Below are positions 27,894 to 41,465 of a stretch of DNA of 44,797 nt, one piece after another. Origin of the DNA: Mixta sp. Marseille-Q2659 (lineage in GTDB: Bacteria > Pseudomonadota > Gammaproteobacteria > Enterobacterales > Enterobacteriaceae); NCBI RefSeq assembly GCF_940807255.1, contig NZ_CALNWY010000031.1, positions 1-44,797 on the forward strand. The letters are read 5' to 3'. Positions within the stretch are counted from its first letter, which is position 1; the number at the start of each line of letters is the position of its first letter. Under the pieces are notes generated by a model. The model did not search any database and was not told the DNA's origin. It worked only from the letters and a program-made list of their open reading frames with translations. The translations under genes were made by a program, and so were the position numbers.

Positions 27894-27927
27894 TCTTCTT
27901 GTACGTTGCGTCAAATGTTATCGGCGA

Positions 27928-29136
<1,209 letters not shown>

Positions 29137-29180
29137 TCATCCTTGATGAGGGCATCTGTTCACTATTCTAAAACCGTAGC

Positions 29181-31313
<2,133 letters not shown>

Positions 31314-31382
31314 TCAAAATAAGTCATCCCCAGCGGGTTGGCTAATTGAGCGCCCGCTGGGTTAACAATAACTACGCGGTTA

Positions 31383-31868
<486 letters not shown>

Positions 31869-31949
31869 TTAATTCAGGATTGTCCAAAACTCTACGAGTT
31901 TAGTTTGACATTTAAGTTAAAACGTTTGGCCTTACTTAACGGAGAACCA

Positions 31950-32427
<478 letters not shown>

Positions 32428-32449
32428 GAAATAACCAGGCGTCTGATGC

Positions 32450-32737
32450 TCACCAGGGCATTTGCTGCTGTTGTTTTACCGTCAGCATGACGAAATCATT
32501 ATAGTCAATCACAGCGATTTTGGACGAAATTTGAGCATCTAACCCGCGCGCGGCGACATCCTCCGCCAATACCCACAGGCGCGCCGGAGAATCCAGCAGC
32601 TGCGGCAGTAAAAGATTGTCGGTTAAACCCGCCAGTACGCCATCTTGCATAAGCAGCAGATCGTCGCCGGGCTGCAGCATACGTAGCAACAAAGCATAAT
32701 CACACTGGAATGGCGAACTCATCAGCGTATGCAGCAT
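32450..32737 (-). CDS. tusB: sulfurtransferase complex subunit TusB
   Basis: TusB is part of the TusBCD heterohexamer that relays sulfur from TusA to TusE during 2-thiouridine formation at the wobble base of Lys, Glu and Gln tRNAs. The 95-residue protein (DsrH family) begins MLHTLMSSPFQCD and ends MPW. It is the last gene of yheO-tusDCB, 9 bases after tusC, and lies immediately upstream of the str promoter. Confidence 0.93.
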   Translation of the reverse strand: MLHTLMSSPFQCDYALLLRMLQPGDDLLLMQDGVLAGLTDNLLLPQLLDSPARLWVLAEDVAARGLDAQISSKIAVIDYNDFVMLTVKQQQQMPW

Positions 32738-32746
32738 AAGCGCTCC

Positions 32747-33106
32747 TTAAAAGGTCAGGATATGGTCGACCGTTGACAGATGCGCGTGTAACGCTGCGCT
32801 ATCAAGCACCTCGGCCGCCAGGACACGCTGGCTGTCAGCCGCCAGGCCGCGTTCACGCAGGGAATCGGCGCAAATAAAACACGCTTCGACGTCATACAGC
32901 GGCAGCACGCCAAAGGTCGCGATATAGTTACGCGCCAAAATCTGTTCCGGCTGTTGGCCGGGCGTAAGCTGCAGCACACCATCGCCAATAAAAAATAGCG
33001 ACACGCGATCGCAAATCGCCGCCGTAGCCAGCGCGGCATCCAGCCCTTCTCGTCCACTGCTGTTGCCATGTGGCGCGCGGGTAAAAACAAAGGCGATCGA
33101 TTTCAT
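32747..33106 (-). CDS. tusC: sulfurtransferase complex subunit TusC
   Basis: TusC is the DsrF-family subunit of TusBCD. The 119-residue protein has the DsrE/F fold pattern ([34 protein letters not shown]) and is thought to be structural rather than sulfur-carrying. Its ATG overlaps the tusD stop (TGATG), so the two are translationally coupled. Confidence 0.94.
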   Translation of the reverse strand: MKSIAFVFTRAPHGNSSGREGLDAALATAAICDRVSLFFIGDGVLQLTPGQQPEQILARNYIATFGVLPLYDVEACFICADSLRERGLAADSQRVLAAEVLDSAALHAHLSTVDHILTF

Positions 33107-33489
33107 CAGAACTGTACCACTCTGTCGCAGGTCAGCGCTGCTTCAGCCAGCGCACCAAGCCCCGCCAGCTGAAATCCGGGCTGGAGGTTCGCGGCAGCAA
33201 GGCCCAGGCTGGCGGCCTCCTGCTCATCGGTCACGCCGCGTCTTAACGCTGCGGCGACGCAAATGTTTAACGTCACGCCCTGCTGCTGCAACCCTTGCCA
33301 GGCGCGCACCAGATCAAACTCATCGCTGGCTGGCGCCGTGAGCTGGTTGCCGTTAAGGACGCCTTCGCGATAGAAAAAGACGCTCTCCAACTGGTGACCA
33401 GCCGCCAACAACGCGCGCGCAAACAGCAGTGCGCTGCTCGCCTGCTGCGTGCCGTAAGCCGGGCCGGTGACCAACAGCGCATAACGCAT
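33106..33489 (-). CDS. tusD: sulfurtransferase subunit TusD, sulfur carrier
   Basis: TusD carries the persulfide in the TusBCD relay for tRNA 2-thiolation. The 127-residue protein (E. coli 128) has the active cysteine Cys77 in [14 protein letters not shown], equivalent to E. coli Cys78. The N-terminus [20 protein letters not shown] is typical of DsrE proteins. Its ATG overlaps the yheO stop by one base, so expression is coupled to the putative regulator. Confidence 0.95.
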   Translation of the reverse strand: MRYALLVTGPAYGTQQASSALLFARALLAAGHQLESVFFYREGVLNGNQLTAPASDEFDLVRAWQGLQQQGVTLNICVAAALRRGVTDEQEAASLGLAAANLQPGFQLAGLGALAEAALTCDRVVQF

Positions 33490-34220
33490 CAGCGCTCCTG
33501 CCCCTGCGTATCTTCGCTTTTAAACTGGCGAATGTAGAGATAAACCGTGTGTTTAGAGATATTAAGGCGATCGGCAACCTGGTTAATCGCATCTTTAATA
33601 TCGAAAATCCCTTTCTCATACAGGTTGAGGACAATCTGCCGGTTCTTCATATTGTTCGCTACATTGCGGTCGGCGCTAACTTCTTCAATAGTAAATTCCA
33701 GCGTCTGCGTCACCAGATCTTCTACAGAAGAAGCGAAGTTGACCTGCGAAGAGACGTCAGGCGTTTCCGGCGGCATAAATGTCGACATGATTTGCGAGAA
33801 AGGCACATCAAGGTTCATGTTAATGCAGAGCAGTCCAATTACGCGCTGCTGACGATTACGGATGGCGATAGTCACCGATTTCATCAGCACGCCGCTTTTG
33901 GCGCGGGTAAAGTATGCGCGTGAGACGTTACTGTCGGCGCCGGTCATATCATGCAGCATACGCAGCGCCAGATCGGTAATCGGCGAGCCGACTTTACGCC
34001 CGGTATGTTCGCCATTGGCGATGCGCACCGCAGAGCATTTTAAATCTTCCAGCGAGTGCAGCACGATTTCACAATGCGAGCCAATTAGCATCGCAAGGCC
34101 ATCAACGACGGCTTCGTACGATTTCAGAATATCATAGTCGGTTTGCTCAAACGGATGTTGTTCCAGTAAATCGATATCGGTCAGATCGCCTGGATTGAAT
34201 GGATTAGACATGAAAGACAT
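33489..34220 (-). CDS. yheO: YheO-like PAS/helix-turn-helix putative regulator
   Basis: The 243-residue protein matches E. coli YheO. Residues ~25-135 form a PAS-like YheO domain ([36 protein letters not shown]). The C-terminal ~60 residues hold a helix-turn-helix ([21 protein letters not shown]). The family is annotated as putative transcriptional regulators; target and ligand are unknown to me. Two starts are possible: ATG 34220 (AGGG only 2 bases away) and ATG 34211 (AGGG 11 bases away, giving MSNPFNPGD). It leads tusDCB, joined by a stop-start overlap. Confidence 0.85.
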   Translation of the reverse strand: MSFMSNPFNPGDLTDIDLLEQHPFEQTDYDILKSYEAVVDGLAMLIGSHCEIVLHSLEDLKCSAVRIANGEHTGRKVGSPITDLALRMLHDMTGADSNVSRAYFTRAKSGVLMKSVTIAIRNRQQRVIGLLCINMNLDVPFSQIMSTFMPPETPDVSSQVNFASSVEDLVTQTLEFTIEEVSADRNVANNMKNRQIVLNLYEKGIFDIKDAINQVADRLNISKHTVYLYIRQFKSEDTQGQER

Positions 34221-34352
34221 TACCCTAATTGGCTGGAGCCTGTCTCAGCGCGGCCAGGGCAGACTCATCATACAAATTTGCGCAGCGCTAGTCTGGCAAA
34301 TGTCTGCAGGTTATGCCAGATTTTTGTCCAGCCGGGAGCGACTGGCGGCGGA

Positions 34353-34380
34353 AACAAAACCGCCGCGTTAACGCGGCGGT
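34353..34380 (-). terminator. fkpA intrinsic terminator
   Basis: ACCGCCGCGTT / AACGCGGCGGT is a perfect 22-base palindrome 7 bases after the fkpA stop, followed on the minus strand by TTTGTTT. The hairpin is strong, though the T tract is interrupted. Confidence 0.85.
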
Positions 34381-34387
34381 AGAGGAA

Positions 34388-35206
34388 TTACTGAGCTTTC
34401 TTATCGTCAGCAACCGGAGCCTGCACTTGCGCATCGGCTTTCGGCGCAGGTTTGATATCCAGAAGTTCAACATCAAACACCAGCGTAGAGTTAGCCGGAA
34501 TGCCTGGAACGCCATTTTTACCATAGGCCAGCTGCGGTGGGATCACCAGCTTGATCTTGCCGCCTTTCTTCACGTGTTTCAGGCCTTCCGTCCAGCCAGG
34601 GATAACGCCGTCAAGACGGAAAGAGAGCGGCTCGCCGCGAGTATAGGAGTTGTCGAACTCGGTGCCGTCAATCAGCATACCTTTGTAGTTAACCACCACG
34701 GTATCGCTATCTTTCGGCGCATCGCCGCTGCCTTCTTTCTCTACCTGATAGAGCAGGCCGCTATCCGTTTTCTTCACGCCTTTCTCTTTAGCGAATTTCG
34801 CCGCGTAAGCATCGCCTTTTTCAGCGTTCTCTTTCGCGTCTTTTTCCATCTTCGCCTGTGCAGCTCCCTTCACGCGGCCTTCGAAGGCCTGCAGGGTTTG
34901 CTCAATTTCCTGGTCGGATAATTTGCTCTTACCGGCAAAGGCGTCCTGTACGCCTGCGATCAGCTGCGCTTTATCCAGCTGAATGCCCAGTTTTTCCTGC
35001 TCTTTCAGCGAGTTTTCCATGTAGCGGCCCAGTGAAGCGCCCAGCGCGTAGGCGGACTGCTGGTTTTCATTTTTGAAAGCCGCATTTTTAGGTGCCTGAG
35101 GAGCAGCTTGTTCAGCCGGTGCGGAGTCTGCTGCCAATGCCAGCGGTGCATTGAGCGCGGCGGCCATCGTGGCGGCTAACATTGTGATTTTAAACAGTGA
35201 TTTCAT
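34388..35206 (-). CDS. fkpA: periplasmic FKBP-type peptidyl-prolyl isomerase FkpA
   Basis: FkpA is a periplasmic folding catalyst and chaperone. The 272-residue precursor has a signal peptide (MKSLFK, hydrophobic core, ALA before ADSAP, cleavage near 25). The N-terminal helical dimerisation domain has ALGASLGRYMENSLKEQE. The C-terminal FKBP domain has VVVNYKGMLIDGTEFDNSY, GWTEGL and VPGIPANSTLVFDVELL. A sigma-E-type promoter ~110-140 bases upstream fits its known envelope-stress control in E. coli. The terminator follows within 10 bases. Confidence 0.97.
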   Translation of the reverse strand: MKSLFKITMLAATMAAALNAPLALAADSAPAEQAAPQAPKNAAFKNENQQSAYALGASLGRYMENSLKEQEKLGIQLDKAQLIAGVQDAFAGKSKLSDQEIEQTLQAFEGRVKGAAQAKMEKDAKENAEKGDAYAAKFAKEKGVKKTDSGLLYQVEKEGSGDAPKDSDTVVVNYKGMLIDGTEFDNSYTRGEPLSFRLDGVIPGWTEGLKHVKKGGKIKLVIPPQLAYGKNGVPGIPANSTLVFDVELLDIKPAPKADAQVQAPVADDKKAQ

Positions 35207-35318
35207 CCATTATCTCCAAAACCGAAGCCTCTCACCCCGGCAATCGTTGCAGGCCATAGCCTGTACTATAACTGTGCGGAACAACTTAACATGCCCGCCC
35301 GGCAAACTTAAGCGTACA

Positions 35319-35346
35319 TCCGACCCTTTTTATGTCGGGAAGTTTC
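35319..35346 (-). promoter_or_regulatory. candidate sigma-E promoter of fkpA
   Basis: Minus strand: -35 GAAACTT (35346-35340), 16-base spacer, -10 TCGGA (35323-35319). The -35 is close to the sigma-E consensus GGAACTT, while the -10 is weaker. The predicted transcript has a ~105-base leader before fkpA. Confidence 0.6.
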
Positions 35347-35481
35347 AATGGATATGACGCCAGGGCTATGCTTTTTCAACCTTCACAGGCAAAATCTGAC
35401 GATCTATAGCGAAGGCAAGCGGTTTTCCTGAAACGGACAGCGATCCAACCTGCCAGCCATCTGCAAACCGGAGGAACGCCC

Positions 35482-35700
35482 ATGCAGCAAAAAACATTTG
35501 AGCAACAACTGGAACTGCTGGAAAGCAAAGTCGCTTTTCAGGAGCAGTCTATTGAAGAACTGAATCAGACCGTTGTTCAGCATGAAATAGAAATGGCTAA
35601 AATGCGCGAACAAATGCGCCTGTTAATCGATAAGCTGAAGGCTGCAGCACCTTCTATGGTTGCGCATCCGTCAGAAGAGACGCCGCCGCCCCACTATTAA
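35482..35700 (+). CDS. slyX: SlyX family coiled-coil protein
   Basis: This 72-residue protein is a single predicted coiled coil ([22 protein letters not shown], then [15 protein letters not shown]), ending in the typical Pro-rich PPPHY. It matches SlyX, whose function is unknown. GGAGG lies 10 bases before the ATG. It is divergent from fkpA and convergent with slyD, sharing a bidirectional terminator with slyD, as in E. coli. Confidence 0.92.
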   Translation: MQQKTFEQQLELLESKVAFQEQSIEELNQTVVQHEIEMAKMREQMRLLIDKLKAAAPSMVAHPSEETPPPHY

Positions 35701-35720
35701 TTCACCCCAATAGCGGCAGA

Positions 35721-35770
35721 AAATAATAAGGGCAGAGAGACGTAACGCCCCTCTGCCCTGTCATTATTTT
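35721..35770. terminator. bidirectional slyX/slyD terminator
   Basis: Stem GGGCAGAG (35730-35737) / CTCTGCCC (35751-35758), with an inner CG-rich loop, has AATAATAA on its left and TGTCATTATTTT on its right. It can therefore serve slyX on the plus strand and slyD on the minus strand. Confidence 0.8.
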
Positions 35771-35782
35771 ATCGCGGGCCGA

Positions 35783-36328
35783 TTAGTGGCAGCCACAACC
35801 GCCGTTACCGCAGCCGCCTTTACCATGCTCGTGACCGTGGTCATGATCGTGGTGATGGTCATGCTCGCCGTGTACGTGGCCATGCGCCAGTTCTTCCGGC
35901 GTGGCTTCACGGATAGCAACCACTTCTACGTGGAAGTTCAGGTTCTGGCCAGCCAACATATGGTTGCCGTCAACCACAACGTGATCGTCTTCCACTTCGG
36001 TGATTTCTACCGGTACCGGGCCCTGATCGGTTTCGGCCAGGAAACGCATACCAACCTGTAATTCATCAACGCCCATAAAAACATCTTTAGGTACGCGCTG
36101 AACCAGGTTGTCATCATACTGACCATAAGCGTCATTCGCGGCGATATGCACATCGAATTTGTCGCCGACTTCATGATCTTCCAGGGCTTTTTCCAGACCA
36201 GAAATCAGGGAACCATGACCGTGCAGATAGTCCAACGGCGCGCTCACCGGAGACTCGTCGACCAACACACCGTCTTCTGTACGTACCTGGTAAGCCAGGC
36301 TGACCACCAGGTCTTTTGCTACTTTCAT
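35783..36328 (-). CDS. slyD: FKBP-type prolyl isomerase and metallochaperone SlyD
   Basis: SlyD is a cytoplasmic prolyl isomerase/chaperone that delivers nickel for hydrogenase maturation. From ATG 36328 it has 181 residues: FKBP domain at the N-terminus (VVSLAYQVRTEDG, DYLHGHGSLISGLEKAL), the inserted chaperone IF domain near 75-120, and a metal-binding tail rich in His and Cys (HDHHHDHDHGHEH, CGNGGCGCH). The frame continues 13 codons upstream, but AGGAG sits 7 bases before MKVAKDLVV, the family start. The C-terminal tail is shorter than in E. coli (196 residues). Confidence 0.97.
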   Translation of the reverse strand: MKVAKDLVVSLAYQVRTEDGVLVDESPVSAPLDYLHGHGSLISGLEKALEDHEVGDKFDVHIAANDAYGQYDDNLVQRVPKDVFMGVDELQVGMRFLAETDQGPVPVEITEVEDDHVVVDGNHMLAGQNLNFHVEVVAIREATPEELAHGHVHGEHDHHHDHDHGHEHGKGGCGNGGCGCH

Positions 36329-36526
36329 GATATCTCCTAACCGTTGAGAGCTTTGATCCCGACTCATTGGTCTATTTTTGCGTGCAATAACACCAACCAG
36401 AAAGATCCAGATGCTGACCCGTTGCGCGCCCTGGGGGCAATACGCTCAGGCAATGTTAACGATGCCGATTGTAACGGAATTCAGTGTCGCTGTAAGGGTA
36501 AGCTTAAAAAAAGCTGCGCTGTTCCG

Positions 36527-36721
36527 CTACTCTGGATGAAAAATACCGATCACTTGCTCCTGACTGCGAATCTGATCGCGTACTTGTTTATCCGCTTCGC
36601 GCATCTGATGACCGCATTTCACGCACTCCACCACATCAATATTATTTTCCTGCCACATCGCCAGCGTGTCTTTTTGCTGGCAGTGCGGGCAAGTCGCATC
36701 GGCAATAAAACGTTTACGCAT
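36527..36721 (-). CDS. yheV: YheV family zinc-ribbon protein
   Basis: This 64-residue protein has two Cys pairs, CPHC (11-14) and CVKC (33-36), forming a probable zinc ribbon, and starts MRKRFIADATCP like E. coli YheV. Function is unknown to me. It follows kefB by 29 bases on the same strand, as in the E. coli kefG-kefB-yheV-slyD order, so it is probably cotranscribed with the potassium efflux genes. About 200 bases separate it from slyD. Confidence 0.88.
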   Translation of the reverse strand: MRKRFIADATCPHCQQKDTLAMWQENNIDVVECVKCGHQMREADKQVRDQIRSQEQVIGIFHPE

Positions 36722-36750
36722 TATCTTTCCCGTCGTTTCGCTGCAAATCT

Positions 36751-38559
36751 TTATGATTCAAACTCATCCCAGCCATCTGGCTGGCGCTTTTCCTGCTGCA
36801 TTTCGCGCTGGAAAATATCCTCCAGCTCGCGCCGCGCTTCGCGCACGCGTGAAATCTGCGCGTTATCCGCATGGTTAGGCATCAGTTCACGCAGCATGCG
36901 CATATCCAGACGCCGAAAATGCTGCTGCGCCCGGTGCGCCTGATGCGGATGCATGCCCAGCGTCATTAACGTCTTGCGACCCAGTTCCAGCGCGCTGGAA
37001 AAGGTCTCGCGTGAAAATTGCGTCACGCCCGCCTGCAACAGTTCATGGGCCTCCACGCGCCCACGTGCGCGCGCCAGAATCTGCAAATGGGGAAAATGGT
37101 GCTGACAGAGATGAACAATGGTCATCGTATCTTGCGGATCGTTGCAGGTAATCACAATCGACTGCGCGCTGGCGGCACCGGCGGCGCGCAGCAATTCCAG
37201 CTCCGTGGCGTCTCCATAGTATACTTTATAACCATATTTACGCATTAAACTCACGGCGCTGATATCGCGCTCCAGCACCGTGATACGCTTTTTATTGGCC
37301 ATCAGCAGGCGTCCAATTACCTGACCGAAACGGCCAAAGCCGACGACAATCACTTGCGGCTGATCGTCATCTACCCAGGGCTTCTCCGCCTGCTCATCCG
37401 GCTCGTTAAAGCGGCGCACCAGAACGCGATCCACGCCCTGCATCAGCAGCGGCGTCGTCATCATCGACAGGGTAACGGTCACCAGCAGCAGCGGCAGCTG
37501 ATCGCCCTGAAACAGCCGGACAGAGGAGGCTGCGGAAAAGAGGACGAAAGCGAATTCGCCGCCCTGGCTCAGCACGCTGGCAAATTGCAAACGCTCTGAG
37601 CTGCGCAGGCCATAAATGCGCGCCAGCAGATAAAGCACCAACGTTTTCACTGCCACCAGCACCAGTACGCCCGCCAGGATCGTAAGGATATGGGTATAGA
37701 GAACGCCCAGATTCAGCGCCATGCCGACTGAAATAAAGAACAGACCGAGCAGCAGCCCTTTAAAGGGGTCGATAGCGACTTCCAGCTCGTGGCGATATTC
37801 GCTTTCTGCCAACAAAATGCCGGAAATAAAGGTACCCAGCGCCATCGACAGCCCCAGCGCGTCCATAAACAGCGCCGAACTCAATACCAGCAGCAGCGAG
37901 GCGGCGGTAAAGACTTCACGCACGCCGGAAGCGGCGATATATCGGAAAATGGGCCGTAACAGCAGCCTGCCACCAATCAACATGCCGGCAAACGCCAGCA
38001 CCTTCAAGCCCACTTTCATCCAGTCAGTATGCCCGCTGTCGGTGCCGGCCAGCAGCGGCACCAGCGCCAGCGCCGGGATTACTGCCAGATCCTGAAACAG
38101 CAAAACGGAAAAGCCCAGCTGTCCCGCTTCGCTGCGATTCATGCCCTTATCGCGCATCAGCTGTAACGCCATGGCCGTTGAGGACATCGCCAGGCCGATC
38201 CCGCCGATAATCGCCGCCTGCCATGAAAAATCGGTGAGCAGCAGCAGCCCGGCCAGTACCGCCGCGCTAAAAATTACCTGCGCGGCGCCAACCCCGAAAA
38301 TCGAACGCCGCAGTGCCCACAGCTTCGACGGATTCAGCTCCAGCCCGATCAGGAACATCAGAAACACCACGCCGATTTCCGAAAAGTGCAGAATCTCCTC
38401 GACGTCGCTGATAAAGCCAAGCCCCCACGGGCCGATCGCAATGCCCGCCAGCAAATAGCCCAGCACCGCGCCAATGCCCAGCCGGGCGGCGATCGGCACT
38501 GCGACCACGGCGGCGAACAGATAGACCACGCCCGCCGTCAGTAAAGTTTGGCCTTCCAT
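36751..38559 (-). CDS. kefB: glutathione-regulated potassium/proton antiporter KefB
   Basis: KefB exports potassium in exchange for protons and acidifies the cytoplasm when electrophiles form glutathione adducts. The 602-residue protein has an N-terminal CPA2 antiporter domain with about 12-13 membrane segments (residues 5-380; [10 protein letters not shown] and [10 protein letters not shown] are the cation-path motifs). It ends in a cytosolic KTN/RCK domain with the nucleotide loop [11 protein letters not shown] near 407. It begins directly after the kefG stop, so the ancillary subunit and channel are made together. Confidence 0.97.
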   Translation of the reverse strand: MEGQTLLTAGVVYLFAAVVAVPIAARLGIGAVLGYLLAGIAIGPWGLGFISDVEEILHFSEIGVVFLMFLIGLELNPSKLWALRRSIFGVGAAQVIFSAAVLAGLLLLTDFSWQAAIIGGIGLAMSSTAMALQLMRDKGMNRSEAGQLGFSVLLFQDLAVIPALALVPLLAGTDSGHTDWMKVGLKVLAFAGMLIGGRLLLRPIFRYIAASGVREVFTAASLLLVLSSALFMDALGLSMALGTFISGILLAESEYRHELEVAIDPFKGLLLGLFFISVGMALNLGVLYTHILTILAGVLVLVAVKTLVLYLLARIYGLRSSERLQFASVLSQGGEFAFVLFSAASSVRLFQGDQLPLLLVTVTLSMMTTPLLMQGVDRVLVRRFNEPDEQAEKPWVDDDQPQVIVVGFGRFGQVIGRLLMANKKRITVLERDISAVSLMRKYGYKVYYGDATELELLRAAGAASAQSIVITCNDPQDTMTIVHLCQHHFPHLQILARARGRVEAHELLQAGVTQFSRETFSSALELGRKTLMTLGMHPHQAHRAQQHFRRLDMRMLRELMPNHADNAQISRVREARRELEDIFQREMQQEKRQPDGWDEFES

Positions 38560-39111
38560 TTATGTCGCTCCCGCAGGCAAAGGTGATGAAAGCCAGTCGC
38601 TATAGGCTTCAGCATAATTTTTCATAATTTCCGGCGGCTGGCGGCGCGCCCAGTAGACCACCATTGGCGTCAGCCAGTGCATCCGGCACAGCTGCGCCGT
38701 CAGTTCAAAGGGGCGCATGATGTCCGTTATCGGATAGCGGTTCAGGCCGTCCTGATGATAAGCGGTCTCCGGCTCGCCGGTGGTAATCACGCTGCGCCAG
38801 TATTTTCCTTCTAAAGCATTGCCGCCGACGCCGCTGGCGAAACCGCGCGCCAGCACGCGATCCAGCCACTCTTTCAGCAGAGCCGGACAGCTATAGGTAT
38901 AGAGAGGATGTTGGAAAATAATGACCTGATGCTCGCGCAGCAGCTGCTGTTCATAATGAATATCAATAAAAAAATCGGGATAGTGGGCGTACAGGTCATG
39001 TACGGTAACGTGTGATAATTGCTGCGCCGGTTGCAGCAAGATCCGATTGGCAATCGAATCTTGTGATTCCGGGTGAGCATACAGCAGCAAAACCTTAGGC
39101 GGCTGTGACAT
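38560..39111 (-). CDS. kefG: KefB ancillary quinone oxidoreductase-like subunit KefG
   Basis: KefG is a flavodoxin-fold NAD(P)H oxidoreductase homologue required for full KefB activity. From ATG 39111 it has 183 residues with the flavin-phosphate loop [32 protein letters not shown] and the [11 protein letters not shown] loop. The frame is open to 39135, but GGAGGGGAGAG lies immediately before MSQPPKV, which matches the family start. It abuts kefB without a spacer and is divergent from yheS across 123 bases. Confidence 0.95.
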   Translation of the reverse strand: MSQPPKVLLLYAHPESQDSIANRILLQPAQQLSHVTVHDLYAHYPDFFIDIHYEQQLLREHQVIIFQHPLYTYSCPALLKEWLDRVLARGFASGVGGNALEGKYWRSVITTGEPETAYHQDGLNRYPITDIMRPFELTAQLCRMHWLTPMVVYWARRQPPEIMKNYAEAYSDWLSSPLPAGAT

Positions 39112-39234
39112 CTCTCCCCTCCAAATCGTCGTCATGATGGCGGATTTCCGCTACCATGCACGACACAACGGAATCAGTGATTCCTGACTGATTATGATGA
39201 CAATAAATTAACATATTCTGACGATACGGCGCCT

Positions 39235-41136
39235 ATGATTGTATTCTCCTCGTTACAGATCCGACGCGGCACCCGCGTGCTGCTGGACAATGCCACCGCC
39301 ACCATCAACCCAGGCCAAAAAGTGGGGCTGGTGGGCAAAAACGGCTGTGGTAAATCAACGCTGCTGTCGCTGTTAAAGAATGAACTCAGCGCCGACGCGG
39401 GCAGCGTCAGCTTTCCCGGCAACTGGTCGCTGGCCTGGGTTAACCAGGAAACGCCCGCGCTGCCGGTTGCCGCCATCGACTATGTGATTGACGGCGATCG
39501 TGAATATCGTCAGCTGGAAGCAGAATTACAGCGCGCCAATGAAAAAAACGATGGCAACGCCATTGCCCTGCTGCATGGCAAGCTGGACGCGATTCAGGCA
39601 TGGAGCATACAGGCGCGCGCCGCCAGCCTGCTTCACGGTTTGGGCTTTAGCCAGCAACAGTTGCAGCGTCCGGTCAGCGATTTTTCCGGTGGCTGGCGAA
39701 TGCGCCTTAACCTGGCGCAGGCGCTAATCTGCCGTTCCGATCTGCTACTGCTGGATGAACCTACCAACCACCTCGATCTGGATGCGGTGATCTGGCTGGA
39801 GCGCTGGCTGAAAAGCTATAACGGCACGCTGATCCTGATCTCGCACGACCGTGACTTCCTCGATCCGGTGGTCGATAAAATTCTGCATATCGAACAGCAA
39901 AGCCTGTTTGAATATACCGGCAACTACAGCTCCTTCGAGCAGCAGCGCGCCACCAAACTCTCGCAGCAGCAGGCGCAGTATGAGCAGCAGCAGCGTAAAG
40001 TCTCGCATCTGCAAAGCTATATCGATCGCTTCCGCGCTAAAGCCAGTAAGGCAAAGCAGGCGCAGAGCCGCATTAAAATGCTGGAGCGTATGGAACTGAT
40101 CTCGCCGGCGCACGTTGATAATCCTTTCAGCTTCAGCTTCCGCGCGCCGGAAAACCTGCCAAATCCACTGCTGAATATGCAAAAAGTCACGGCGGGCTAC
40201 GGCGATCGCGTGATTCTCGACTCCATTAAGCTCAACCTGGTGCCGGGTTCGCGTATCGGCCTGCTTGGCCGCAACGGCGCGGGCAAATCGACGCTGATTA
40301 AGCTGCTGGCGGGCGAACTCGCGCCGCAGAAAGGCGAAATTGGCCTGGCAAAAGGCGTACAGCTGGGATACTTCGCTCAGCATCAGCTGGAATTCTTACG
40401 GGCAGATGAATCGCCGTTGCAGCATCTGGCGCGCCTGGCGCCAAAACTGCCGGAGCAGCAGCTGCGCGACTACCTTGGCGGCTTTGGTTTTCAGGGCGAT
40501 AAAGTCAGCGAACCGACCGCGCGTTTTTCCGGCGGTGAGAAGGCGCGTCTGGTGCTGGCGCTGATTGTCTGGCAGCGCCCTAACCTGCTGCTGCTGGATG
40601 AGCCGACCAACCATCTCGATCTGGATATGCGTCAGGCGCTCACCGAAGCGCTAATCGATTTTGAAGGCGCGCTGGTGGTGGTTTCGCACGATCGTCATCT
40701 GTTGCGCTCCACCACTGACGATCTCTATCTGGTTCATGACGGCAAAGTCGAAGTGTTTACCGGCGATCTGGATGATTACCAGCAGTGGCTCAGCGATCTG
40801 CAAAAACGCCAGGCACAGGAGAGCGATCCTAAGCCGGAAAACGGCAACAGCGCGCAGGCGCGTAAGGATCAGAAGCGCCGCGAAGCCGAACTGCGTGCGC
40901 AAACGCAGCCGCTGCGTAAGCAGATCGCGAAGCTGGAAAAAGAGATGGAGAAGTTTAACAGCCAGCTGGCGGAAGCAGAGGCGAAACTGGCTGACTCGGC
41001 GATTTACGATCCCGCCCGCAAAGCCGATCTGACCGCCGCTCTCCAACAGCAGGCTGCGGCCAAATCCGCGCTTGAAGAGCGGGAAATGGCCTGGCTGGAT
41101 GCGCAGGAGCAGCTGGAAACGATGCTGGCCTCATAA
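39235..41136 (+). CDS. yheS: ABC-F family ATPase YheS
   Basis: YheS belongs to the ABC-F proteins, which bind the ribosomal E-site region rather than transport substrates. The 633-residue protein (E. coli 637) has two ATPase domains with Walker A GKNGCGKST (~34-42) and GRNGAGKST (~345). The signatures are FSGGWRMRL and FSGGEKARL, and LLLDEPTNHLDLD occurs twice. The P-site linker lies between them (~245-290), and a basic coiled-coil tail ends the protein. There is no membrane segment. The ribosome-binding site is weak (GGCGCC), but the start MIVFSSLQIRRG is the family start. A terminator follows instead of the yheT-yheU genes found in E. coli. Confidence 0.95.
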   Translation: MIVFSSLQIRRGTRVLLDNATATINPGQKVGLVGKNGCGKSTLLSLLKNELSADAGSVSFPGNWSLAWVNQETPALPVAAIDYVIDGDREYRQLEAELQRANEKNDGNAIALLHGKLDAIQAWSIQARAASLLHGLGFSQQQLQRPVSDFSGGWRMRLNLAQALICRSDLLLLDEPTNHLDLDAVIWLERWLKSYNGTLILISHDRDFLDPVVDKILHIEQQSLFEYTGNYSSFEQQRATKLSQQQAQYEQQQRKVSHLQSYIDRFRAKASKAKQAQSRIKMLERMELISPAHVDNPFSFSFRAPENLPNPLLNMQKVTAGYGDRVILDSIKLNLVPGSRIGLLGRNGAGKSTLIKLLAGELAPQKGEIGLAKGVQLGYFAQHQLEFLRADESPLQHLARLAPKLPEQQLRDYLGGFGFQGDKVSEPTARFSGGEKARLVLALIVWQRPNLLLLDEPTNHLDLDMRQALTEALIDFEGALVVVSHDRHLLRSTTDDLYLVHDGKVEVFTGDLDDYQQWLSDLQKRQAQESDPKPENGNSAQARKDQKRREAELRAQTQPLRKQIAKLEKEMEKFNSQLAEAEAKLADSAIYDPARKADLTAALQQQAAAKSALEEREMAWLDAQEQLETMLAS

Positions 41137-41142
41137 AACAGG

Positions 41143-41194
41143 CGGCCTTGTCAGGACAGAGCGCTTTTTCCGTATAACAAGGCCGTTTATTTTT
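41143..41194 (+). terminator. probable yheS terminator
   Basis: A 9-pair stem CGGCCTTGT / ACAAGGCCG with a 25-base loop is followed by TTTATTTTT. It starts 6 bases after yheS. The long loop makes it less certain. The remaining 41195-41465 is AT-rich, has no gene, and holds the promoter of the next gene. Confidence 0.6.
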
Positions 41195-41349
41195 GCTTGT
41201 TTTCTCGCTGTTAACATTCTGCCGCAGGCACGCGATTTTCAAATAAAAAGAATCTCTTCGCTATTTTTTAGCCAGCAGCCACACATCCTTTTTATAGCAC
41301 CCCCTTCATAAATCACTAACTTATAGCGATTTTTTTACTTTTTATTTCC

Positions 41350-41378
41350 TTGTGCGTTGAACAGGTTGTTCTTACTAT
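41350..41378 (+). promoter_or_regulatory. candidate promoter of the EAL gene
   Basis: -35 TTGTGC (41350-41355), 17-base spacer, -10 TACTAT (41373-41378), lying 88 bases before the GTG start in an AT-rich gap. It is supported only by match to consensus. Confidence 0.35.
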
Positions 41379-41465
41379 GACGCCCTGAATAAAACCGTCT
41401 GTTTTCAATTCAGGTAAATTATCACGCTGTGTGAGTATCGCCTGCCTTTCAATCCAGGGTAAACC

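Noticed and set aside
35840-35880. Low-complexity repeat in the 3' part of slyD
   Set aside because: It encodes the His-rich metal-binding tail of SlyD, a known feature of the protein, not an independent repeat.
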